64,000 nucleotides of DNA from Streptomyces sp. NRRL F-2580 (lineage in GTDB: Bacteria; Actinomycetota; Actinomycetes; Streptomycetales; Streptomycetaceae), in NCBI RefSeq assembly GCF_000720115.1, contig NZ_JOIR01000018.1, forward strand, positions 62,001-126,000, given 5' to 3'. This document shows positions 53,325 to 60,982 of this stretch, piece after piece. The position numbers and the translations under genes are program-made. The first letter of the stretch is position 1. The number at the start of each line of letters is the position of its first letter. The notes under the pieces are model-generated. The model ran no database searches and was not told where the DNA came from. It was given only the letters and a program-made list of their open reading frames with translations.

Positions 53325-53745
53325 GCGCGCCGCTGGAGCGGCTCGCCTGCGGTGGCCGCCGCCAAGAGGCGCCGCAGGGCGGGAGTCGGTGGGCCCGCGG
53401 GAACCGCGAGCCAGGTGGTCAGGGGCGGGGCGGTGAACGGGCGGATCGCGGTGCCGGGGAGCGTGGGCAGGCCCGTGACCTGTAGAAGACGGTCCGGGAA
53501 GGGGTAGCGGACGAGGCGATGGCGGTGAGCGCCTCGCGCAGGCCGGTGAACGGCGGGCCGAGCGGCGGCCGGGCACCGGCGTCCCGCAGGGCGCCGATGA
53601 CCAGGTCGTGGAACGGGGTGTTCGCCGCGCGGTCGGCGAGCCGGAGCGGGAGCCCGGCCGGGTCGGCCAGTGACAGCGGGGGCGGGCGGCCAGCGGTGGG
53701 CGGCCGGGACGCAGGGACCGGCCGGGTCCCGGACGACGCCACCCC
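53325..53745 (-). pseudogene. Frameshifted LysR C-terminal domain remnant
   Basis: On the minus strand PLRLADRAANTPFHDLVIGA, then LRDAGARPPLGPPFTGLREA, matches the middle of a LysR-type substrate-binding domain. At about 53505 the frame changes and continues FPDRLLQVTGLPTLPGTAIR, then LTTWLAVPAGPPTPALRRLL. No HTH is found at the front. It is a truncated pseudogene. The 53077-53324 stretch holds no gene; two CATATG sites lie at 53261 and 53291. Confidence 0.65.
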
Positions 53746-53823
53746 TACGTGCTCGGCCCGGGCCCGCGGTAGTGGACTTTCGGCAGTGCCGCGGGGGCAA
53801 TGGAGTTCCGTAGGGTCGCGTGC

Positions 53824-55344
53824 GTGAGAACAGTGATCATCAAGGCGCGGGTACCGGCACCGGTGCTGTCCGCAGGCCTGTTCGTCGGGGCGGTGGTGGC
53901 CGTCGGCACGGGCGTCGTCACCCTTTGGTGGGGGATACCCGCGGCGGTCTGCGCCTTCCTCGCCGGCTGGCAGCCGGGACGGAACCGGAGCACGGTGGCG
54001 GCCCTGGCCGGAGTGCTCGCGGCCGCCGTGGTGGCGGTGCTCCTGGTGCCGGCGTGGCTGGGCTGGGCGAGCCAGTTCGTGGGGTTGCTGCTCGTGGCGG
54101 CGATGCTGCCGTGGTTCGCCGGCCGGTTCCTGCGCCAGTACCGCGAACTGGTGAGGGCCGGATGGGAGCGGGCCGCGCGGCTGGAACGCGAACAGCACTT
54201 GGTCGCCGAACAGGCCCGGTTGCGCGAGCGGACCCGGATCGCACAGGACATGCACGACCTCCTCGGCCACGACCTCAGCCTCATCGCCCTGTCCGCAGGG
54301 GCACTGAAGCTGGCCCCCGGCCTGTCCGAGGACCACCGGGCCACCGCCCGGGACATCCGGGCCCGGGCGGGAGCCGCCGTCGACCGGCTCGGTGAGGTGA
54401 TCGGCCTCCTGCGCGAGCCGTCGGATACCGCTACGGAGTCCGCGTCCGAGGCCGGGCTCACGGCAATCGAAGGCCTGGTGGACCGGGCGGCCGCGGCGGG
54501 GCTCGACGTCCGGCTGCGCGTGGAGGGCCAACCGGCGGCCGGTGACCCGTCGTCGGCCGTCGAACGGGCCGTGCAGCGCGTCGTCCAGGAGGCGCTGACG
54601 AACGTGGCCAAGCACGCGCCCGGGCACCGGGCGACCGTCGTCGTCCGCCACACGGACGGATGGACCGAGGTCAGTGTGACGAACGGCCCGGTGCCCACCA
54701 CGTCTGCGGCCCATCACGACCACGCCATGCGCCCCACACCGGGGGTCCGAGCCGCCTCCGCGCCCGGCGAGAACCACCGCTTCGGGCTCATCGGCCTGGA
54801 CGAACGCGTCCGACTGGCCGGTGGCACCTTCACATCGGGCCCGGAGGGCCCCGAAGGCCCCGGGGAGGGCGGCTTCGCCGTCCGGGCCAGGCTCCCGCAC
54901 CGCCCCGGGGCCGTGCCCCCGCCGCGCCGCGCCGAGCCCGGCGGGCCGGCCGGCGCACTGCCTCCCGAGCACCGCAGTGCCCGTCGCCGACTGGGCCGTA
55001 CCGCCGCCGCGGCCGTCCTGGTACCGCTGTGCACCACCGCTTTGCTCATCGGCGGGGTGCGGACGTGGGACACCGTGACGGCGCGGCAGTCGGTACTCGC
55101 ACCCCGGGACTACGCCCTCCTGTACGTCGGCCAGCCACGCGCGGACGTGGCGCCGTACCTGCCAGAGCGCCAGACGACCCGCCGCCCGGCAGCACCCGCG
55201 CCCGCACCACAAGACGCGGTCTGCGAGTTCTACGTACAGACCGGCGACCCGTTCGACGACCGCTCGGGAGACATCTACCGTCTCTGCTTCCGGGCCGACC
55301 GCCTGGTCTCCACCGACGACTACACCGGGAAGGCCGTCCGATGA
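53824..55344 (+). CDS. NarL-type histidine kinase with C-terminal extracytoplasmic domain
   Basis: 506 residues from GTG 53824. Residues 10-105 contain four hydrophobic helices. The phospho-acceptor His144 is in RTRIAQDMHDLLGHDLSLIA (HisKA_3 type) and HATPase motifs follow at about 245-355 (RVVQEALTNVAKHAPGHRAT, HRFGLIGLDERVRLAGGTF). The C-terminus is unusual: a basic stretch (RSARRRLGR), a fifth helix at 392-413, then about 90 residues outside with Cys467 and Cys488. The stop overlaps the response-regulator ATG by 4 bp. Confidence 0.85.
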   Translation: MRTVIIKARVPAPVLSAGLFVGAVVAVGTGVVTLWWGIPAAVCAFLAGWQPGRNRSTVAALAGVLAAAVVAVLLVPAWLGWASQFVGLLLVAAMLPWFAGRFLRQYRELVRAGWERAARLEREQHLVAEQARLRERTRIAQDMHDLLGHDLSLIALSAGALKLAPGLSEDHRATARDIRARAGAAVDRLGEVIGLLREPSDTATESASEAGLTAIEGLVDRAAAAGLDVRLRVEGQPAAGDPSSAVERAVQRVVQEALTNVAKHAPGHRATVVVRHTDGWTEVSVTNGPVPTTSAAHHDHAMRPTPGVRAASAPGENHRFGLIGLDERVRLAGGTFTSGPEGPEGPGEGGFAVRARLPHRPGAVPPPRRAEPGGPAGALPPEHRSARRRLGRTAAAAVLVPLCTTALLIGGVRTWDTVTARQSVLAPRDYALLYVGQPRADVAPYLPERQTTRRPAAPAPAPQDAVCEFYVQTGDPFDDRSGDIYRLCFRADRLVSTDDYTGKAVR

Positions 55345-56024
55345 TCCGGATCCTGATCGCCGACGACGAACCCATGATCCGCGCGGGTGTCCGCGCGGTC
55401 CTCGCCACCGACCCCGGCATCACCGTCGTCGCCGAGGCGGCCGACGGCCACCAGGCGGTGGAACTCGTACAGCGCCACCGCCCGCAGGTGGCCGTCCTCG
55501 ACATCCGCATGCCCGGGACCGGCGGGATCGAGGCCGCCGCCGAGATCCGAAGGACCGTCCCCGACACGGGCGTGGTGATGCTGACGACCTTCGGCGAAGA
55601 CGAGTACATCCTGCGCGCCCTGAGCGAAGGCGCCACCGGCTTCCTGATCAAGTCCGGCGAGCCGGAGGAACTGAGCGCCGGTATCCGGGCGGTGGCCGAC
55701 GGCGCCGCCTACCTGTCACCGAAGGTCGCCGCCCGCGTCGTCGCGCATCTCGCCGCCGGCGGTGCGGGCGCCCAGGCCGGCCGCCGCTCCGCGGCCCGCG
55801 CCCGCATCGAGACCCTGACGGCCCGGGAGCGGGACGTACTCGGCTTCCTCGGCAGCGGTCTCTCCAATGGTCAGATCGCGCGCCGACTGCGCCTGGCGGA
55901 GGGGACGGTCAAAGCCCACGTCAGCTCGATCCTCGCGCGCCTGGGCGTCGACAACCGGGCCGCGGCGGCCGTGGTCGCCCACGAGGCCGGCGTGGTCCCC
56001 GTGCCGCCCGACCGCCTGTCGTAG
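55341..56024 (+). CDS. NarL/FixJ-family response regulator
   Basis: 227 residues from ATG 55341. Receiver: RILIADDEPMIRAGVRAVLA, phospho-acceptor Asp in VAVLDIRMPGTGG, and LLTTFGED/KSGEPEE residues. LuxR-type HTH at about 160-220 (LTARERDVLGFLGSGLSNGQ, RLRLAEGTVKAHVSSILARL). Paired with the kinase at 53824 by a 4-bp overlap. Its last 309 bp are antisense to the convergent PAP2 gene. Confidence 0.93.
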   Translation: MIRILIADDEPMIRAGVRAVLATDPGITVVAEAADGHQAVELVQRHRPQVAVLDIRMPGTGGIEAAAEIRRTVPDTGVVMLTTFGEDEYILRALSEGATGFLIKSGEPEELSAGIRAVADGAAYLSPKVAARVVAHLAAGGAGAQAGRRSAARARIETLTARERDVLGFLGSGLSNGQIARRLRLAEGTVKAHVSSILARLGVDNRAAAAVVAHEAGVVPVPPDRLS

Positions 56025-56744
56025 GAGGGACGCCGACACCAGCCGTACGGCGATCGGCAGGACCAGGAGCCGTACGGTCACCACGGCCGCGGCGCCGAGC
56101 ACCGCGCCCGCCAGGACGTCGTGCGGGTAGTGCACCCCGACCAACACCCGCAACAGAGCGGCCGCCGCGGCCACCGGCAGCACCAGGACGGAAAACCGAG
56201 GACGTACCAAGGCCACGCCGACCGCCAGCGCGACCGCGAGGGTGGCGTGGTTGCTGGGGAAGGACCAGTCGCCCGCCGGGGGACACGAGGCGAGGGCCGA
56301 GACCCCTGGCAGGGCCCTGCACGGGCGTTCCTCGTCGACGAGGAGTTTGATCGCCTCACTGAGCACGTAGGCGACGACGGTCCCGGCGGCGGCGACCGAA
56401 ACCCCGGCCAGGCCCGGCGCGTCACGGCGCCGCAGGGCGGTCCACGCGACGCAGGCCAGGAGCAGGCCCAGGAGGATCAACGTGCCCTCGCTCGCCGCTT
56501 CCAGGGCGGACTCGGCCCACGACGGCCCGTCCGCCACGCTCTCCGTCAGCGCCTCGTAAGCCTTCGCCGAGTAGCCCGCGGTGACGTGCACCGGTGCGTT
56601 CGTGCCCAGAGCGCCGCCTGGCGTCAGCCAGACCACGGCCGCTGCCCCTGCCCCGGCCGACATGACGGCCATCGGTATGCGTCGACCCCATCGGTACCGA
56701 TACCCGTACCCGTACCCGTTTCCGTATCGCTTGATCGAATCCAT
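55716..56744 (-). CDS. PAP2-superfamily phosphatase, C-terminus run over the response regulator
   Basis: 342 residues from ATG 56744; a GTG at 56753 is alternative. Repeated GYGYGYRYR at the N-terminus is followed by six helices with the PAP2 motifs KLLVDEERPC, WSFPSNHATLAV (PSNH), and LRVLVGVHYPHDVLAG. After VSASLLRQAV the tail is hydrophilic and antisense to the receiver gene for 309 bp, so the native end was probably near 56024. It acts on lipid phosphates at the outer membrane face. Confidence 0.78.
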   Translation of the reverse strand: MDSIKRYGNGYGYGYRYRWGRRIPMAVMSAGAGAAAVVWLTPGGALGTNAPVHVTAGYSAKAYEALTESVADGPSWAESALEAASEGTLILLGLLLACVAWTALRRRDAPGLAGVSVAAAGTVVAYVLSEAIKLLVDEERPCRALPGVSALASCPPAGDWSFPSNHATLAVALAVGVALVRPRFSVLVLPVAAAAALLRVLVGVHYPHDVLAGAVLGAAAVVTVRLLVLPIAVRLVSASLLRQAVGRHGDHAGLVGDHGRRGPVVDAQAREDRADVGFDRPLRQAQSARDLTIGETAAEEAEYVPLPGRQGLDAGAGRGAAAGLGARTAGGEMRDDAGGDLR

Positions 56745-57157
56745 GGCGCCCACGGTAGGAACACCGCAGGCCGGGCACCCTGGCCGAACGGCAGCTCGGT
56801 ACCCCGACGATCGTCAGGGTTGACCGGTACGGGACCGGTCGGCCTAGTGGAACTCCACCCCGTCCACGGTGATGTACGGGCCCTCGACCGCGGCCGCGGT
56901 CTGAGGACGTTCAGGCTGTCACCCGTTCGGGTGCGGCGGGCTCCGGCGGAGCGGGAAGCGGTCCGCGCCGGCGAGGGCGCGGGGCGCGCGGTGACGGCCG
57001 ACGCCCGGCCGCAAGCCGGCGGGGCCCGGCACCCGCGGGCGGGCGTCCTCACTCCCTCGGCGCGCCGGCGGCGTGGACCGCCGTTCCCGCGAGGGGGCCC
57101 GGGTGCGCGATCATGTGTGGTGTGGTGGGGTTCGGCTCGGGCGCGGAAGGTACGGCA

Positions 57158-57658
57158 ATGGAGGCTGCGCGGGAGGCGGAGTTCGTGACGGTCGCGGGTC
57201 TGGTCGCGGCGGTGGCGCAGGGGCAGAGCGGCGCGCTGTGGCGGCTGGAAGGCATCGACCGGCAGTTGGACGCGAACCTGGTGCGCCACCTGCCCGGGAC
57301 CGGCGGGGCGCCGCACACCGAGGACGAGGTCGACGTGATGCTGGTCGTCCTCGGCGGCGGCGGCACGCTCACCCTCGACGGTGCCCAGTCCCAGCTGTCC
57401 CCCGGATTCCTCGGCGTGCTGCCGCGCGGCACGTCCCGGGCGCTGCTGGCCGGCTCCGAAGGACTGCTCGTCCTGACCGTGCACCGCAGGCGCCGCGGCA
57501 TGCGCATCGGACGGACCGCCCCCGCCGCCGCGCCCCGACCGTGCGAGCTGCACCTGGTGTGCGGCCGGTGCCAGCGGCACGCGATCGAGGCGGACGCCCG
57601 CTACTGCAGCGCCTGCGGCACGGCCCTGCTGCCTGAGAACCCGACGAGGCAGGCCTGA
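57158..57658 (+). CDS. Cupin-domain protein with zinc ribbon
   Basis: 166 residues from ATG 57158, with GGAAGG seven bases upstream; an earlier ATG at 57113 is possible. Residues 1-115 form a cupin barrel (VDVMLVVLGGGGTLTLDGAQ, LLAGSEGLLVLTVHRRRR) and residues 145-165 hold paired Cys motifs (LVCGRCQRHAIEADARYCSA), a zinc ribbon. This pairing is uncommon and suggests a nucleic-acid or protein-binding switch. Unknown function. The gap 56745-57157 shows no gene. Confidence 0.75.
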   Translation: MEAAREAEFVTVAGLVAAVAQGQSGALWRLEGIDRQLDANLVRHLPGTGGAPHTEDEVDVMLVVLGGGGTLTLDGAQSQLSPGFLGVLPRGTSRALLAGSEGLLVLTVHRRRRGMRIGRTAPAAAPRPCELHLVCGRCQRHAIEADARYCSACGTALLPENPTRQA

Positions 57659-57669
57659 GAAGGAGGCGG

Positions 57670-57700
57670 GGTCCTGGTGCCGTCCGGCGGCACCAGGACC
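57670..57700. terminator. 13-bp stem terminator after the cupin gene
   Basis: GGTCCTGGTGCCG at 57670-57682 pairs exactly with 57688-57700 around tccgg. It begins 12 bp past the stop. From 57701 to 58220 I see no gene. Confidence 0.88.
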
Positions 57701-58220
57701 GTGAGCAGACCCGCGGCAACGAGTCCACTCTCTCCGCGGTATCCGATGGCCCGCAGTACATCGGAGAGCCCCGCAGCCGGCCGTGACCGGCAAGCGGGCG
57801 CATGCCCAAAGATCGGCGATGCGGTCCATCGGGTCAACCTGCGGGGCACGACTGCGGGAATCCGCCGCGCCGCGCCGTCTTGAGCTGGGGAGGCGGGGGT
57901 TGAGCCATACCGGAAGACCTCGCGGATTCACGGGACGCGGCTGCGGAAAGCCGGACACCGACTCGATCGCTCACGAAGAAGGTGGGTCGCAGCTGCGGAT
58001 TCCGGAGCGTCATCCGACGGCTGACCTGGCCCGATTCCAGGGCCGCCCCGCCACCCGGGCCGGCTCGGCACAAGGACGCACACGCGGATTGGACCGTACG
58101 AGGCTTAGTCCGGCAGGCCCGGATGCTGCAACATCACTACCCGAAGGCGGTGGCAACCGCCTTGTGTAACCAGCACCTTCGCCCACGTTCGCCCGCAGTA
58201 CACGTCTGGAGAGTCCACCC

Positions 58221-58466
58221 GTGAACCACACACCTTGCGGCGCATCCTCCGCCGCGCCGCGCCCACTGACGGCCCCGGAGACCGGAGCCGTGATCGTCAT
58301 CGTCGTCATCGCCGTCGGCCTGGCCGTCGCCGGACTTGAGTTCCTGAGCATGGCCGTCCTGGTCGCGGAGGCGACGACGCTCGGCATTCGGCTCTTGCGG
58401 CGCCTCCGCAGCAGCAGCATCAGTAGCAATGGCAGTCGGCCTGCGCCGGGCCTGACGGCGGCGTAG
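58221..58466 (+). CDS. Small membrane protein, unknown function
   Basis: 81 residues from GTG 58221. A hydrophobic helix GAVIVIVVIAVGLAVAGLEF lies at about 22-41 and a further Leu/Ala segment follows, then a Ser/Arg-rich tail. No family recognised. It precedes the XRE gene by 4 bp on the same strand, so the two may be co-transcribed. Confidence 0.5.
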   Translation: MNHTPCGASSAAPRPLTAPETGAVIVIVVIAVGLAVAGLEFLSMAVLVAEATTLGIRLLRRLRSSSISSNGSRPAPGLTAA

Positions 58467-58470
58467 CTTC

Positions 58471-59721
58471 ATGGCGCGCCGTGAGAACCCGGTCGCCCAG
58501 TGCGGCAAGTCCCTGCTCGCGCTGGTCACGTGGCTGCGGGCCGGCCGCGCGGCGGCGGGGCTGACCTACCAGCAGCTGGCGGTCCGCACCCCGTTCAGCG
58601 CCGACACCCTCGCGCGCGCCGCCTCCGGACGCAGCGTGCCGCAGAACCTGAGCGTCGTCGTCGCCTACGCCCAGGGCTGCGGCCGCAACGTCAAAGAGGC
58701 AGAGCGGTTATGGAAGAACGCCCGCCGTGATGAAGTCCGCGCGCAGGGCGTGCTCGCAGGCCACCGCGGCGGGGGCCACATCACCGTCGCCAAGGACTTC
58801 GCCGACCTGCACTCCGCCATCGTCGACCTCTACCAGGACGACGGATGCCCGCCCTTGCGCAGCTTGGACGGCCGGGCGGGGGGAGTGGGACGTCTGCCCC
58901 ACAGCACGGCCGGGCGGGTCCTCAACGGCCAGTCGACGCCCAGCCGGGCGTTCCTACTGGCCTTCGCCGAGGCCTGCGGCGTCCGGAAGGGCGGCCTGCC
59001 GGAATGGGGGAAGGCCTGGGACCGAGCGGATGCCGACCTCCACAGCACGCGCATGCGCCGCAGGCGCCCGCGCATCGACCACCCGGGCGGTTTCCTCACC
59101 GCACACGACCGCGTCACGCCCCGCGACCTACAGCTGCTGATGAGCGACCTGGAGTCCTCGGCCCGCAAGGAGCCGGGACTGAAGCTCCTGGTGGCCGTAC
59201 CCGACCCGGGAGCGGCCACCGTCAGCCGGTCCGCCCGCCGCATGACCAGGGAACTCCTGGTCGACCAGGCGCAGCGGCGGGGAGAACTCGCCTGCCCACG
59301 CTGTCGTCGGCCCTCGTTCGCCTATGACGGCGCGACGGGATGGACGAGAGCCCTGTGCGGCAACTGCACCCCGGAACGGGCCGGGATCCCTTCGTCCGGG
59401 GCGGAGCAGCAGGGCGCACCCGCACGGCGGAGCCCGAACGCGTTCCTCGCCCCGCCACCCCTGCCACAACGGACCCCCGGGGCGTCGTGGCCGCGCCCTG
59501 CCGAAACGGCGCCCGCGGCATCCGCGACGGAAGACCCGTTCAGCGCCCTTCCTCCACCGCCTCCGCCGACACCGGGCCGACGGGCATCCGGCTGGATCCC
59601 GCACCCCAACTGCCACTGCGCGGCCTGTGAACGCACCCGCGCCGGGGCACCCGAAGAGGCTCCGACGCCGCCCCTGACAACCCGGATCCGCGTCAACATC
59701 CCGGGCGCCCAACGCGCTTGA
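58471..59721 (+). CDS. XRE-family regulator with Cys-rich C-terminal modules
   Basis: 416 residues. HTH at about 20-75 (AGLTYQQLAVRTPFSADTLA, AASGRSVPQNLSVVVAYAQG). Then a middle helical region (AKDFADLHSAIVDLYQDDG), a zinc-ribbon-like pair CPRC...CGNC at about 274-300, and a Pro-rich tail with HPNCHCAACERT near the end. Similar long XRE proteins occur in streptomycete development and accessory loci. Target unknown. Confidence 0.72.
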   Translation: MARRENPVAQCGKSLLALVTWLRAGRAAAGLTYQQLAVRTPFSADTLARAASGRSVPQNLSVVVAYAQGCGRNVKEAERLWKNARRDEVRAQGVLAGHRGGGHITVAKDFADLHSAIVDLYQDDGCPPLRSLDGRAGGVGRLPHSTAGRVLNGQSTPSRAFLLAFAEACGVRKGGLPEWGKAWDRADADLHSTRMRRRRPRIDHPGGFLTAHDRVTPRDLQLLMSDLESSARKEPGLKLLVAVPDPGAATVSRSARRMTRELLVDQAQRRGELACPRCRRPSFAYDGATGWTRALCGNCTPERAGIPSSGAEQQGAPARRSPNAFLAPPPLPQRTPGASWPRPAETAPAASATEDPFSALPPPPPPTPGRRASGWIPHPNCHCAACERTRAGAPEEAPTPPLTTRIRVNIPGAQRA

Positions 59722-59841
59722 CCTTCACCTGCCGTCAGTGTGGCGGACGGTTCTAAACATCACTCAACGTGTTTATCGCAGCCGGTATTGGAAACGCTGA
59801 GTAGCTACAAGAGGTAAGGGTCAACGCGAAAGGCGGGAATC

Positions 59842-60057
59842 ATGTCCGTGAGCATCGGAATCATCCTCGTTGTGGTGACGGCGGTCATCGCTGCGATCGC
59901 GCTCGCCCCGGCGGTGGCACCCGCGGAACCCGACCAGGCCGCAACTCGGTCCGGTGGTGGGGACGCACGCAGGGCCGGCCGGAGCCGGCATGCCCGTCGC
60001 CGGCTGCACCACATCCCGCCGCAGCAGACGGGTGACCGCAGGCGAAGCTTCGGCTGA
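59842..60057 (+). CDS. Small membrane protein with basic tail
   Basis: 71 residues. One helix, IGIILVVVTAVIAAIALAPA, at about 5-24, then a basic His/Arg-rich cytoplasmic-type tail. AGGCGGG lies just before ATG 59842. Similar in design to the 9972 and 60183 peptides. No family recognised. Confidence 0.5.
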   Translation: MSVSIGIILVVVTAVIAAIALAPAVAPAEPDQAATRSGGGDARRAGRSRHARRRLHHIPPQQTGDRRRSFG

Positions 60058-60068
60058 CCGGCGGTCGG

Positions 60069-60115
60069 CGCCCAGCTCAGCTCAGCCCAGCTCAGCCCGG
60101 CCCGGCCCAGCGCAG
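60069..60115. repeat. Tandem cagctcagcc-type repeats
   Basis: Imperfect repeats cccagctcagctcagcccagctcagcccggcccggcccagc occur right after the small membrane gene. They lie just before the terminator at 60136-60164. Confidence 0.6.
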
Positions 60116-60135
60116 GGACGAGGCAGGGCCCAGAC

Positions 60136-60164
60136 GGTGGGCCCGCGGTCATCGCGGGCCCACC
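60136..60164. terminator. Bidirectional 12-bp stem terminator
   Basis: GGTGGGCCCGCG at 60136-60147 pairs exactly with 60153-60164 around gtcat. It lies between the rightward small gene and the leftward STAS-micropeptide pair. Confidence 0.88.
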
Positions 60165-60182
60165 TGGCCGGGGTTACCGGGG

Positions 60183-60353
60183 TTACCCCATCGCGCCGAA
60201 GACCGGGGGCGCCAGGGGGCAGTGGATCAGGGTCCTGGCGGGTCTGCTCAGGGGTGGCCGCGGAGGGCGGCGGTTCCGCGGCTCGGCCCGTTCCCAGTGG
60301 AGCAGGAGGACCGCCGCGAGTATCGGAGTGCAGGTCAGGAGTATGAAGGTCAT
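60183..60353 (-). CDS. 56-residue membrane micropeptide coupled to a STAS gene
   Basis: ATG at 60353 overlaps the STAS stop by 4 bp (atga). MTFILLTCTPILAAVLLLHW is a membrane helix followed by a basic, Pro-rich tail. It closely parallels the 33-residue peptide at 9972, which lies beside an anti-sigma-type ATPase gene. Translational coupling implies a role with the STAS protein. Function unknown. Confidence 0.6.
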   Translation of the reverse strand: MTFILLTCTPILAAVLLLHWERAEPRNRRPPRPPLSRPARTLIHCPLAPPVFGAMG

Positions 60354-60844
60354 GACATCGCCTGCGCCGTCAGTGAGGCGGTCTGGGATGGCTGTCGTGT
60401 CGTCGCGGCGGCCGCCCGCAGGAGGCGTCTCACGGCCGGGGAGCGGTTGGCGAGCCTGAGGCGACGCCCGTGCCGGGGCCACCAGTCGAGGACGGCCAGG
60501 AGGCCGGAGTCGGCGAAGGTGACGTCGGAGGTGTCGAGCACGAGGCCGGTGTAGCCGTCTTCGGCCGCCGAGGCCAGCAGCGCCCGCAGTGGGGCGGCAC
60601 TGAAGTGGTCGATCTCCCCGCTGAGGCGGACGATCAGGGTGGCGCCGAGGGTGGTGCAGGAGCGGATGTCTATGACGCCGGGCGCGGTGTCAGCGCCCGC
60701 CTCGTGCACGGTGGGAGGGGCCAGGGGCGCGAAAGCGGCGGGCAGTATCGGGGCGGTGCTTGAGGTACTCACGTCCCCATCAACGCGTCCCACCCGGTCT
60801 CGGGAAACGAGCCATGCGGTGCTTTCACCCCATGTGACCAGCAT
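60350..60844 (-). CDS. STAS-domain anti-sigma antagonist
   Basis: 164 residues from ATG 60844; GTG 60772 (VSTSSTAPIL) is a good alternative. STAS domain: ATLIVRLSGEIDHFSAAPLR, Ser site VTFADSGLLAVLDWWPRHG, and ANRSPAVRRLLRAAAATTRQ. It is the upstream, coupled partner of the micropeptide. It likely binds an anti-sigma ATPase in a partner switch; the ATPase could be the one at 10186 or one outside the window. Confidence 0.82.
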   Translation of the reverse strand: MLVTWGESTAWLVSRDRVGRVDGDVSTSSTAPILPAAFAPLAPPTVHEAGADTAPGVIDIRSCTTLGATLIVRLSGEIDHFSAAPLRALLASAAEDGYTGLVLDTSDVTFADSGLLAVLDWWPRHGRRLRLANRSPAVRRLLRAAAATTRQPSQTASLTAQAMS

Positions 60845-60982
60845 CGATCCCCGACAAGAGGAAAGTTTTCACCCGGATGAGGCGTCAGGCGCCCGCCGTG
60901 CCGCGTTCGTCGCGCCGGGCAGGGGCAGGGCAGGCAGCGGGCAGGCAGCGGGCAGGCGCCGGTCAGGCACCGGCGGTTCCGG

